DNA from: Desulfonatronum thiosulfatophilum
Lineage (GTDB): Bacteria > Desulfobacterota > Desulfovibrionia > Desulfovibrionales > Desulfonatronaceae
NCBI RefSeq assembly: GCF_900104215.1
Contig: NZ_FMXO01000019.1
Coordinates: forward strand, 1 to 64,000
Direction of reading: 5' to 3'
Length of the DNA: 64,000 bases
This document shows, in pieces, positions 45,821-54,557 of this stretch. The notes beneath the pieces are model-generated. The model was not told the DNA's origin. It did not search any database and saw only the letters and a list, made by a program, of their open reading frames with translations. Position 1 is the first letter of the stretch. Each line of letters begins with the position of its first letter. Made by a program: the position numbers and the translations under genes.

Positions 45821-47956
45821 ATGCTTGTCAGAATAATTTTTTTCTTGCTGATATTCTTATATATTCCTTCTTTCGGTTTCTCATCCGAGGTCATTGATGC
45901 CCAAGTGGTTCGAAATCAGGACGGTACCGGCATGTGCCGCATCAGCAGCGGTTTTCCTCTTCCGCGGGGGCTTGTTACGGAAGACATGATCCGTGAGGGA
46001 AAGCTGAAGGTTGTTGTTGCTGGGAAAGAAGTGCCCGCCAACGTAACGGCCCTGCGGGGGCGTCATCATGATGGCACACTCCGATCGGCGCTCATTCAGT
46101 TTCAGTACTCGATGCACAAGGATCAAGCCATTCCGGCCAAGATCATCATCGACGGCACGTCCCGTTCATATCCTGACCCCCCGTATCATCGGCCAACACT
46201 GGAAACAGTGATGAACAACAACGTCATATTGCCCACGGATCCCAACTATATTTCGTCAACCCGCATCGTTTTCCAGTATCTGCTCTCCGCCGGCGAAGGA
46301 ACGCCGGAGGAGGAGAAGCAGTTTACCACATTGGCTGCGGATCGATTCAACGCCCTGGCCCTGAACCAGAACAGAGGCCGTTCCAACTATGAGGATCCGA
46401 AAGCCATGGCAGGATTGTGGGCCAGAACCGGAGACATCAAGTACTTCAATGAAATGCTTTTCCACATGACGAACTACTGGGCAGGATACAATTTTCCAAA
46501 CCCTGACAGCAACTGCAAGGATGCGGTTGTAACCAATCCGGACGGTGTCCAATGGCCCAACCATGCGAACAGCGGGTGCTGGGTGAGCGGCAGAGAAGCG
46601 CTGGGGCCGAGAACGCAAAGTTACGCCATCGCGTATCTGCTTACGGGCTATAGGGATTTTTGGGGAGCAGTGGCTGCTTTTGCCCAGAGGACTCTTTTTC
46701 AAGGTGCGCAAATTGTCGATCAACAATCCTCCGACCTGAGACTGCTTTACGGTCACTGGGACTATCCACGCTTCAACTACAACAGGTATGCGCCGCTGTT
46801 TTCGGCGTTGATGATCGATGCGACGATTCCCGTGCATACTTTTTGGTCCGGGGCAAAGGTGAACTACGTGGATCACATCAGATGGGCGCTCAACTCCCTG
46901 ATCACCCATCAATGGGATATTGCCTGGGTTCCTTTTGACAACTGGGATGGCAACATTCCGAGTCATAATCTTGATGGTTTTACCGTAACCCAGGAGGGTG
47001 TACAGGCCCAGTGCATGGCCTTGTATTTCGACATGAACGCCATCAACAGGATTGACAGGAGTTTGACGCAAAGCGATCAGGAACCTTCTTCGCCCGCCAA
47101 CAACCACATGTGGCACAGAACGTCGGACGGCAAACTTTTCAGATGGAGTTCGGACAAATCCGCATGGGTGGACCTGGGTCCTTTTCCCTACAGCGGATAC
47201 ATGCAGATCCGGAGAAGCAGCATTACCGGTGGAAATTTTTCTACAGGTCCTTTGACCGGAGGTTTGAACGCGGATGTCAGTGGGACCGCAAAGGGTGATT
47301 ACAGAAACAAGTTCGTGGGCCTCCGAAGCAACGGTTTCAACAGAGAAATTGCGATTCCCGTTTTTCAAAGCATATTCCCAGCCAATTTCTTGATCGACTA
47401 CTACCTGAACATCGAGGCGGACGAGAGAATTCCCGAATTGGTCTATGAAATCACACGGATCGTCCTGGAAAACATCCATGAGCTCCCCCCCGGCCATTTC
47501 CGGTACCAATCCGGTAATTCAACCTGGGGCTACGTCACGCATGGGCAGCCCTACGCCATGTCCAATCCGCCCGCCTCTCCGGGAAATCATTGGGAACTGC
47601 CGGAATTTGCTCGTCTGATCGCCTTCACGCTCAAGACGCGCGGCGATGTCGAGCTCAACGGCATGCGCTTGTCCGAGGCATACAAGACGGTCATCAACAC
47701 CGCGAACAACAGTCCGTCATCCAACAAGGGCGGATTGATCTGGCAATGGAAGCACTTCGGCCAATATTACGGCATCAGCCAGGATGCGCCCTGGATCATG
47801 AGCCGAACGACACTTGCCGACATCGGTCCCGCTCAAGCTCGCATACCTTACCAGTACGACTCCATTCCCGGCGATATCCCCGATATAGCCAGGGAGAACG
47901 ACCCGCGGAGCAACGGAGAAGCGCCGGTGATCAAGCGACTGCGGATTCTTAAGTAG
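45821..47956 (+). CDS. Secreted RIFT-barrel / exo-rhamnogalacturonan-lyase-like protein
   Basis: A 711-residue secreted protein with a signal peptide (residues about 1-20, cleavage near GFS-S). The N-terminal domain DAQVVRNQDGTGMCRISSGFPLPRG... ALRGRHHDGTLRSALIQF resembles the YetA/PcRGLX RIFT-barrel domain of polysaccharide lyases. The central region is helical and rich in Trp, Tyr and His (MLFHMTNYWAGYN, YGHWDYPRFNYNRY, GHPYAM-type motifs), in line with an (alpha/alpha) toroid. It may cut or release the exopolysaccharide in the periplasm. The assignment rests on motif resemblance. ATG 45821 was preferred because AGGAG lies 9 nt upstream; the long extension to 45647 is not protein-like. Confidence 0.55.
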   Translation: MLVRIIFFLLIFLYIPSFGFSSEVIDAQVVRNQDGTGMCRISSGFPLPRGLVTEDMIREGKLKVVVAGKEVPANVTALRGRHHDGTLRSALIQFQYSMHKDQAIPAKIIIDGTSRSYPDPPYHRPTLETVMNNNVILPTDPNYISSTRIVFQYLLSAGEGTPEEEKQFTTLAADRFNALALNQNRGRSNYEDPKAMAGLWARTGDIKYFNEMLFHMTNYWAGYNFPNPDSNCKDAVVTNPDGVQWPNHANSGCWVSGREALGPRTQSYAIAYLLTGYRDFWGAVAAFAQRTLFQGAQIVDQQSSDLRLLYGHWDYPRFNYNRYAPLFSALMIDATIPVHTFWSGAKVNYVDHIRWALNSLITHQWDIAWVPFDNWDGNIPSHNLDGFTVTQEGVQAQCMALYFDMNAINRIDRSLTQSDQEPSSPANNHMWHRTSDGKLFRWSSDKSAWVDLGPFPYSGYMQIRRSSITGGNFSTGPLTGGLNADVSGTAKGDYRNKFVGLRSNGFNREIAIPVFQSIFPANFLIDYYLNIEADERIPELVYEITRIVLENIHELPPGHFRYQSGNSTWGYVTHGQPYAMSNPPASPGNHWELPEFARLIAFTLKTRGDVELNGMRLSEAYKTVINTANNSPSSNKGGLIWQWKHFGQYYGISQDAPWIMSRTTLADIGPAQARIPYQYDSIPGDIPDIARENDPRSNGEAPVIKRLRILK

Positions 47957-48147
47957 TCTGCCCTGATAATAGATCAACTGTCTAGAATTGTTTGATATTT
48001 TTTTCTATTTCGTGGTACGTTTTTCGACCAGTTAATGCACTTTTTGCCCTTTTTTCGCTTTGCTGTTTTTCGGCACCACAACCCGTCAACCTTCTATGGT
48101 GATCCTGTAACGAAAATATCGGATTTTTCTGGCTCGGCTAATTATAA
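47957..48147. other. AT-rich intergenic region
   Basis: A 191-nt AT-rich spacer with several T runs (about 47995-48003, 48041-48065). No clean hairpin terminator or promoter pair was found. It separates the lyase-like gene from the DUF2264 gene, so a promoter may lie here. Confidence 0.3.
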
Positions 48148-49587
48148 ATGATGAATTACGCAACGAAAGTCCTCAAGGGGATGCGGCTGTCGATGGGGCT
48201 GATGAGGCAGGCTCCAACCATGATGCGCAGTTGGCGATTTCCCAAGTCTGCTGAAAGACTTCTTGAGAAATTTTCAAGGGATCAGGTTCCGGGTTCAGCT
48301 TACGATGATCTGATGCGTTACCTGGCAACGGCATGGACGACATATCGTAACGCCTCCGGTTCCGGTGCAATCTATCCCGGGCTGCCAAGCTGGAGTGGAC
48401 CGGAATGCGATGCACTTGAAGGATTTGCTCGGACCATGCCCTGTTTCGGGGCCTGGTGCGCATCGGGCCGCAATCCGGAAATAATCCTGGCGGAAGGTAC
48501 CCGTCTTTCGCTTCCTGAAGAATTCAAGCGCGGTCTGCTCTCAGGAACCGATCCTCGTGCATCCACATACTGGGGTGATATGCCAGGTAAAAGCAATCAA
48601 AGAATAGTTGAAGCAGCAGATATCGCGCTGGCACTTTGGTTGTTTCGCGACTCCGTGTGGGAAGGCTTGACCATACATCAACGCAAGGCCGTCGTGGACT
48701 GGCTTTCGCTTGTTGATGGCCGACCAGGGCTCGACAACAACTGGCATCTTTTCTTTGTCTTGATTGATCGTGTCCTCACCGCCCTCGGTTATCCTGCGCG
48801 AATTCGCGGAGTGCGGGAGCGATTTGAACGGGTCAAGGATTTTCACCTTGGCGATGGCTGGTTCAGAGATGGACCGTCGGGACACGTGGATTACTACAAC
48901 GCCTGGGGGTTTCACTACGCATTAACCTGGATCAACCGCATTGATCCGCAGTGGGATTCGGCCTTCACCCAAAACACGCAGCAAAAATTCCTCAAGACCT
49001 ACAGGTACTTGATTGGCCCGCATGGCCTGCCGATTCTCGGACGTAGCGTTCATTACCGCATTGCCGCGTCTGCCCCGCTTGTCGCTGGAGCTGAAAGGAA
49101 CCCCGAGACTGTATCGCCAGGTGAGGCGAGACATGCTCTCGATGTGACATGGCGATATTTTTTAGCCCGCGGCGCGTTGCGCAAAGGTGTCGTCACCCAG
49201 GGTTATCACGGCACAGACCCTCGCATTTTCGATCCCTATGCCGGACCTTCAAGCAGCCTCTGGTCGCTTCGTTCGCTTGTGATGGCGTTCTACTATCCGC
49301 CAAACCACTTGTTTTGGTCCGAGCCGGCCCAGCCGTTGCCGGTGGAGCAGAATGATTTCGAACTGCACATAGATGGACCGGGGTGGAAAGTTACCGGTGA
49401 GCGCGCGACAGGAACCATCACCATTGAAGTGCTCGGCAACCCGCTTGGCGCACTCCCCCTCGCGCCTTTCAGCCGCATGGATGCGCTGAAAAATCTTGCC
49501 TTTGGTCAGCCACCACGTCCCAATAACCTGCAAGCAAGATATGGCCGGCGTTTCTATCGCTCGGATAGACCTTTTTTCATGGAATGA
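48148..49587 (+). CDS. DUF2264 domain protein (glycoside-hydrolase-like)
   Basis: A 479-residue protein of the DUF2264 family, with the conserved segments VDYYNAWGFHYALTW, WRDG-like LGDGWFRDGPSGH, DNNWHLFFVLID and GRSVHYRIA. The family is predicted to fold as an (alpha/alpha)6 toroid, and some members have been assigned as glucuronidases. No signal peptide is visible, so it would act in the cytoplasm unless exported otherwise. It follows the lyase-like gene, so the two may form a trimming or recycling pair for the polymer. The ribosome site at the start is weak. Confidence 0.75.
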   Translation: MMNYATKVLKGMRLSMGLMRQAPTMMRSWRFPKSAERLLEKFSRDQVPGSAYDDLMRYLATAWTTYRNASGSGAIYPGLPSWSGPECDALEGFARTMPCFGAWCASGRNPEIILAEGTRLSLPEEFKRGLLSGTDPRASTYWGDMPGKSNQRIVEAADIALALWLFRDSVWEGLTIHQRKAVVDWLSLVDGRPGLDNNWHLFFVLIDRVLTALGYPARIRGVRERFERVKDFHLGDGWFRDGPSGHVDYYNAWGFHYALTWINRIDPQWDSAFTQNTQQKFLKTYRYLIGPHGLPILGRSVHYRIAASAPLVAGAERNPETVSPGEARHALDVTWRYFLARGALRKGVVTQGYHGTDPRIFDPYAGPSSSLWSLRSLVMAFYYPPNHLFWSEPAQPLPVEQNDFELHIDGPGWKVTGERATGTITIEVLGNPLGALPLAPFSRMDALKNLAFGQPPRPNNLQARYGRRFYRSDRPFFME

Positions 49588-49683
49588 ACTCTTATTTGGT
49601 TTTGATCTAGTGCAAACCCTTGCGGACAGACAGGAACAGACAGGGGACATGTCCACATAACATAAGAAGACATTGAATCGACT

Positions 49684-50919
49684 ATGCAAAATACGACACT
49701 TCTTTCCCGTGCAAATGGTTGCGTCCGTGGCACGCTCGGCAGGATCGCCGCGGCAAGCGTTGCCCGCGGTGTTCCGGCAGGCTGGTTCGGTTATCGATGC
49801 GTAGAACATGAAACCGTGCAGGAATACTTTCGTCGTCGGGGCGCCAACGACAAGAACCAGCAATACGAAACCGTGCATCCTGTGACTGAAGCACGAAATC
49901 AGTTGCCCTGTAATGTTGGATCACGTGAAGAACTTCCTGACGACAGGGGCTGGTGGGGTTATTCGTTCAGGGATGTGCCGACCCGAATCAGCGGTGAAAC
50001 GTTTATTGCGACACTGCCGGATTGCCTTATTACCTGGTATAGAGATCCGTCCAAGGATAATGATTTTTTTCCCGCCATCCTCAACCGTGACTCGCGCGCA
50101 TTGGAAATGCGCGAGTTCCGGTTCCGACCGTTGCATGCGCTGACCTTGCGCGAGTCGCCGTCACCGGTCCGCTTGAAAAAAGCCACATGGATCGCCGAAA
50201 GGGTTTATCACAATCACTCGCACTGGCTCACGGCCCACCTTCCAAAGTTGCTTCTGCTCAAAAAACGGAATTTGCTGGACGGGGTCCTTCTGCCGCCTGA
50301 ACGGACCGGGGCCCTGGATGGTTCTCTGCGCTTGCTGGGCATGAATCCGGAAGATTTTCAGACCTATGACCCAAGCCGTCCACTTTTCGTGGAAAATCTC
50401 ACCGTCATGGGAACCGATCGTTTCCGTCCGGAACTCCTGCGGTTGATTCCCGAGGCCCTGGGAATTGCCGATGCGGCTCTTCCGCACAGGAAAGTGTTCA
50501 TCAGTCGGGCCAAGGCGACTCGGCGGCGACTGGCCAACGAGGACCAGGTCTGGCCGCTGCTGGAACGGCAGGGATTTGAGCGGGTGTACATGGAAAAGAT
50601 GCCATTCTCCGAGCAGGTTGATCTGATGCGGGAAACCAGGGTTCTGGCCGCCCCTCACGGAGCTGGTCTGACCAACATGATCTTCTGTCCGGAAGGTGCG
50701 CAGATTGTTGAAATAGCCGACTTGAGCTTTCCTAACCCCAATTTCTATGCCTTGGCTTCAGCCATGGGTCATGCCTACTGGCTGGTCAGGGCAGAGTCGG
50801 TCGGGGATCTCCACCCGCTGGAAAAAGATCTGCATGTTGATCCGGCGGCACTCAATGAAGTCCTCCTCCGCCTGGATCCAGCACCCCCTGAGGGATGCAA
50901 GCAGACATTACAAAGATGA
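49684..50919 (+). CDS. Glycosyltransferase family 61 protein
   Basis: A 411-residue protein. The C-terminal half is a GT61 (DUF563) domain, with NHSHWLTAHLPKLLLL, RKVFISRAKATRRRLANED, MPFSEQVDLMRETRVLAAPHGAGLTNMIFCPEGAQIVEI. The AAPHGAGLTNM block is the family hallmark. The N-terminal 150 residues are variable. The acceptor is unknown. It lies at a break in the dense operon (97 nt from the previous gene). Confidence 0.88.
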   Translation: MQNTTLLSRANGCVRGTLGRIAAASVARGVPAGWFGYRCVEHETVQEYFRRRGANDKNQQYETVHPVTEARNQLPCNVGSREELPDDRGWWGYSFRDVPTRISGETFIATLPDCLITWYRDPSKDNDFFPAILNRDSRALEMREFRFRPLHALTLRESPSPVRLKKATWIAERVYHNHSHWLTAHLPKLLLLKKRNLLDGVLLPPERTGALDGSLRLLGMNPEDFQTYDPSRPLFVENLTVMGTDRFRPELLRLIPEALGIADAALPHRKVFISRAKATRRRLANEDQVWPLLERQGFERVYMEKMPFSEQVDLMRETRVLAAPHGAGLTNMIFCPEGAQIVEIADLSFPNPNFYALASAMGHAYWLVRAESVGDLHPLEKDLHVDPAALNEVLLRLDPAPPEGCKQTLQR

Positions 50920-51001
50920 TCTTGACGCGCTATGGAATACATTTTCTGGAAATCCGGTTGACTAGCATATTGGCTTGTTAAGGAGTTCTTCAAAATTTCT
51001 A

Positions 51002-51075
51002 GCCGCTATTGACCAATGAACAGCGGCATTTATTATCAGGGGTAATCATGAGCGTTCAGGCAAGGCCTGACGCTC
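51002..51075 (+). promoter_or_regulatory. Tandem hairpins in the leader of the ParB-like gene
   Basis: Two inverted repeats lie between the GT61 gene and the next gene. At 51002-51027 is GCCGCT / AGCGGC with a 14-nt loop. At 51050-51075 is GAGCG.TCAGGC / GCCTGA.CGCTC with an AAG loop and one bulged T (11 bp). Neither is followed by a clear T run, so they may be an attenuator, an RNA-stability element or a weak terminator. Confidence 0.4.
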
Positions 51076-51123
51076 ACTGTCCGGCTATTTGCCAAGAAAG
51101 ATCATGAATACCCTCTAAGGGAA

Positions 51124-52092
51124 ATGAAAATGAGGTCCGTGTTCGCACTCGCCCGCTGCCTGCCACCCTACGCGAGAAAGCGGTTGAAAGAGTTCCTGCT
51201 GGCCCTGACATCGCAGGTTCACCAGGAGCGGCTCGTCCCGGAGCCCGTGGATTTTCGCGGCGTGCTTTCCGATCCTTTCGAGGCGCTCTCGCGAGTGGAT
51301 CCCAGGCAGCCCGTGCTGGTCAACGTGCCTTTGGAAAGATGCAGGACGTTGGGACCAGTGGGGTTCCCGCCCCTGGCGGAAGCCCACCATCCCTACGTCC
51401 TGGCCATGCTGGAATATCTTGAGAGTAATATTCAGCAATACGACGAATCCCCGCTAAAACTTTATTTCGATCATTTCCAGCCGCAAAACGCCGCGGAACT
51501 GGCGGATGTCCCTGGTGTCGATAACGATTCAAACCTGCATCGAAAGGAAGCCATTGAACTTGATTTTCCTTGGCTTGCCTCGCCTGGCTTGGAGGTGAAA
51601 TCCATGCGCAATAAATTCCTACGAGATGATGCGGCCCAGTTCGGCAAGCAATTGTCAGGCGATGACGGCTTGAACTACTTTGGACCAGTGTCTTCGGCAA
51701 AGGCAGATCTGGAAATGGAACGGGTGGTTTATATTATCGATTCCATAAAGCGAAACGGTTACCGTGTGCCTGCAAAACAAGATCATATCTCAGGATATCT
51801 GCTAAAAAAGGGAGACAGTTATGTGGCCTTGCCATGGGGCGGTCAGCACCGGTTGGCAGCGCTGGGGGCTCTTGGCTTCAGGCATGCACCATTCCTTCTC
51901 TATCGCCACAGAGTGACTGACCGTGCGTCCGTGAAGAGTTGGCCTGCCGTGACTTCCGGTGATTTTTCCCCTGAACAGGCGCTACATCTTTTTGATCGAA
52001 TTTTTGCAGGCCGACAGCCGCAACAGGTGGAAAAAGTTTGGCCTGACGTGCTTAAAGGATGTCACCATAAAATTAATGACGACTGGCAATGA
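51124..52092 (+). CDS. Unrecognised protein with ParB/sulfiredoxin-like motif
   Basis: A 322-residue protein that I cannot assign to a characterised family. Near residues 215-260 it has YLLKKGDSYVALPWGGQHRLAALGALGF (in two parts), which resembles the GxHRxxAxxxLG box of ParB/Srx-fold domains. The preceding region MERVVYIIDSIKRNGY fits the helix before that box. There is no signal peptide or membrane segment. Context is entirely glycan synthesis, so a chromosome-partition role is unlikely; a nucleotide- or phosphate-binding role in sugar modification is conceivable. It is probably transcribed alone or with the GT61 gene. Confidence 0.55.
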   Translation: MKMRSVFALARCLPPYARKRLKEFLLALTSQVHQERLVPEPVDFRGVLSDPFEALSRVDPRQPVLVNVPLERCRTLGPVGFPPLAEAHHPYVLAMLEYLESNIQQYDESPLKLYFDHFQPQNAAELADVPGVDNDSNLHRKEAIELDFPWLASPGLEVKSMRNKFLRDDAAQFGKQLSGDDGLNYFGPVSSAKADLEMERVVYIIDSIKRNGYRVPAKQDHISGYLLKKGDSYVALPWGGQHRLAALGALGFRHAPFLLYRHRVTDRASVKSWPAVTSGDFSPEQALHLFDRIFAGRQPQQVEKVWPDVLKGCHHKINDDWQ

Positions 52093-52455
52093 ACAGGATC
52101 ATCATGGTTCGTGATAATAGAAAAAACTGATCGATATTTGAAAAAGATTGTCGCCTTCAAAATCATCTGAGACAGAAGTCAACAGTTTGGCCTGAAGTTT
52201 GAATCACTAGCCTCTATGCCTGTCTTTGTCTGATGAACACGGACATGACCTGACAAGACTGTATCTACGCAAGACTAAGTAACAATACTTAAACATATGA
52301 GATACTGCTAAAGCCGGAATGCTCTTACGCTGATGGTGAAATAACGCATTCATGTCGTGAAGCCCGTATCCAAAAGTGTTGCCAAATTCAGCAGTTAACC
52401 AAGAACATCTTAACTCCCGAATAAATAAATTTTCTGAGTTTCCTTCAATCCCGTC
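52093..52455. other. Intergenic region, 363 nt
   Basis: No gene is apparent; the composition is AT-rich compared with the surrounding genes. A weak sigma-54-like string (TGGCCTGAAGTTTGAA at 52188-52203, 10-nt spacing but poor boxes) is present, 253 nt from the next start. I see no other structure. Confidence 0.3.
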
Positions 52456-54480
52456 ATGCCGATTTCAAAAAACCAAAAGATCTCCATCATCATCCCCTGC
52501 CACAATGCCGAACGCTATTTGTCCCAGACGTTAGGCTCGGTTCTGGATCAGAGTCTGGCTCCACATGAAGTGATCGTCGTCGATGACGGGTCGACGGACT
52601 CCAGTCTCGATATCGCCCGTCGCTTCGAGACAGCCTTCGCGGGGCTGATTCACGTCCACTCCCAACGTTCCGGCTGTGCTTCGCGGACACGAAATCTCGG
52701 CGCATCCTTCGCATCAGGAGATGCTCTGATGTTTCTCGATGCCGACGACGTACTTGCTCCCGACGCACTCGAGGCCCTGGCAGAGGCGCTTTTCGCTTGC
52801 CCAGGCGGTGTTGCCGCGTGTTCATGGCAACGCCTTGAACTTGTGGATGGGACATGGAGATCCGGACCGGCTTCCTGTGCGCCACGCAGGCAGGATCAGG
52901 ACGTTCTCGCCGCTTGGCTGATCGGATGGTATCACCCTCCATGCTCCATACTCTGGTCCAGGGAGGCTTTTCAAGAGGCCGGCTGCTGGGATGAAGCCGC
53001 CACGCTCAATGATGACGGCGACTTGATGATGCGGGCGTTTATCGGCGGCATACAAATGGTGGAAGCTGTTTCCGGTACCGCCTATTATCGCCGGCTTCCA
53101 AAGGGCCAGATTTCCTTGAGTGGTCATCGGTACACGTACAGCGGGCTGGCGGGACGACTTGCAATCATTGAAAAAGTTGTTCGCCTGCTGGAGGAGCAGA
53201 GGCGGGTGGACAATTATCGTCCTGAGATTAGCAGGGCCTTTGGCTTGATCGCCGCTGACGCGGCTTGGCGCTTTGGCGCCCTTTGCGAACAGGCCCGGAG
53301 GAGAAGCCGGGAATATGCCCCATCGCTTTCAATCAGAGCGAAGGGCTTGCTGAACCGCTTACGTCGGGAACCTGCCGCTGCAAGACAGATCCCTGTTGCG
53401 GCTCAGGGGCTGGGCGAAGAGATCCGGTTCGGCCTCGATCGGGCGCGAGAGGTGCTGGACTCTTCTTTCTCGGCAACAACAATCACGGATGCGAAGCCTT
53501 CCAAACAAGTCGATAGGCCTGAAGTCAGCGTGATCATTCCCGTGTACAACCGCGCTCATCTTCTGCAGCGCACCATCGAGAGTGTTCTTGGCCAGACGTT
53601 TCCGCATTTTGAGGTTATTGTGGTTGATGACTGCTCCGGAGACGATCCAGCATCAGTGCTCGCAAAGCAAGGGGACCGGCGTGTGCGCTATTTCCGGCAA
53701 CCCAGGAACTGCGGCGTCGCAGCGGCCCGCAACCGCGGTTTGCGGGAGGCACGGGCTGACCTTGTTGCGTTTCTGGACGACGACGATGAATGGTTTCCTG
53801 AAAAGTTGGCTTTGCAGGTTGAGCTTATGAATCGCTCGCCGGAGAATGTGGGGCTGATCTATACCGGCGTGGAAAGCGTCTTCAGCGACGGCAGCCGATC
53901 TGTTCAGATCCCCTCCGCACGAGGTGACCTTTACCGTGAACTCCTCGTCAGGAATCTCCTGCACGGGGGTGGAACCAACATCATGATGCGGCGCAATGTG
54001 GTTACGACGATCGGATTCTTCGATGAAACCTTCCCGGCAATAGAGGACTATGACTACTGGCTGCGGGTCAGCCGCCTGTATAAGGTCGATTACGTCGACA
54101 TGCCTCTTGTCCGATATAACGACCATGATCCATCGCGGGGAAATGGTAAGGAAACCAGGCGATCCACCAAGATCAAGGCGAACCTGGAAGCCCGGAAACA
54201 ATTTTACCGGAAACATGGTGCGCAGATGCGAGAGCACGGCCTCGCGCATCTGTTTCTGGTGGACAGTGCACATCGACACCTGACGCCGGGATGGGACGAT
54301 GTCAATGGAGCGCGCAGGCTCGCCCTGCAGGCCTGCCTCTTGGCTCCGGCATCCAGAGAAGTGCGTGACGTCTTGAAAAAGCTCTTCGTCCCAGAGACGT
54401 TGCGCGGCTTTGTGAGAAAAAGACGCAATTGGCTCAATAATCGTTGTAACCGGAGCGGCCTAAGAAAATTTATCTCTTGA
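52456..54480 (+). CDS. Bifunctional-looking glycosyltransferase with two GT2 domains
   Basis: A 674-residue protein with two GT-A domains in tandem. Domain 1 (about residues 8-230) has ISIIIPCHNAERY, VVDDGSTDSS and FLDADDVL. Domain 2 (about 353-600) has VSVIIPVYNRAH, VVDDCSGDDP and FLDDDDEWF. Both have an apparent DxD metal site, so both may be active. A helical linker of about 100 residues lies between them. Two-domain GT2 enzymes can add two sugars in turn, as in hyaluronan- or chondroitin-type synthases, but the acceptor is unknown here. No membrane helix is visible. Confidence 0.88.
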   Translation: MPISKNQKISIIIPCHNAERYLSQTLGSVLDQSLAPHEVIVVDDGSTDSSLDIARRFETAFAGLIHVHSQRSGCASRTRNLGASFASGDALMFLDADDVLAPDALEALAEALFACPGGVAACSWQRLELVDGTWRSGPASCAPRRQDQDVLAAWLIGWYHPPCSILWSREAFQEAGCWDEAATLNDDGDLMMRAFIGGIQMVEAVSGTAYYRRLPKGQISLSGHRYTYSGLAGRLAIIEKVVRLLEEQRRVDNYRPEISRAFGLIAADAAWRFGALCEQARRRSREYAPSLSIRAKGLLNRLRREPAAARQIPVAAQGLGEEIRFGLDRAREVLDSSFSATTITDAKPSKQVDRPEVSVIIPVYNRAHLLQRTIESVLGQTFPHFEVIVVDDCSGDDPASVLAKQGDRRVRYFRQPRNCGVAAARNRGLREARADLVAFLDDDDEWFPEKLALQVELMNRSPENVGLIYTGVESVFSDGSRSVQIPSARGDLYRELLVRNLLHGGGTNIMMRRNVVTTIGFFDETFPAIEDYDYWLRVSRLYKVDYVDMPLVRYNDHDPSRGNGKETRRSTKIKANLEARKQFYRKHGAQMREHGLAHLFLVDSAHRHLTPGWDDVNGARRLALQACLLAPASREVRDVLKKLFVPETLRGFVRKRRNWLNNRCNRSGLRKFIS

Positions 54481-54557
54481 TTCGGTGGCGGAAGTGAGCA
54501 TGTCGCAAGCGGTTCCTCGCAGACATACGAAAGAATATTCATAATAAGGACTACCTT

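Noticed and set aside
46256-47509. 417-residue open frame on the minus strand inside the lyase-like gene
   Set aside because: No start signal or domain; the plus-strand frame has a signal peptide and ribosome site.
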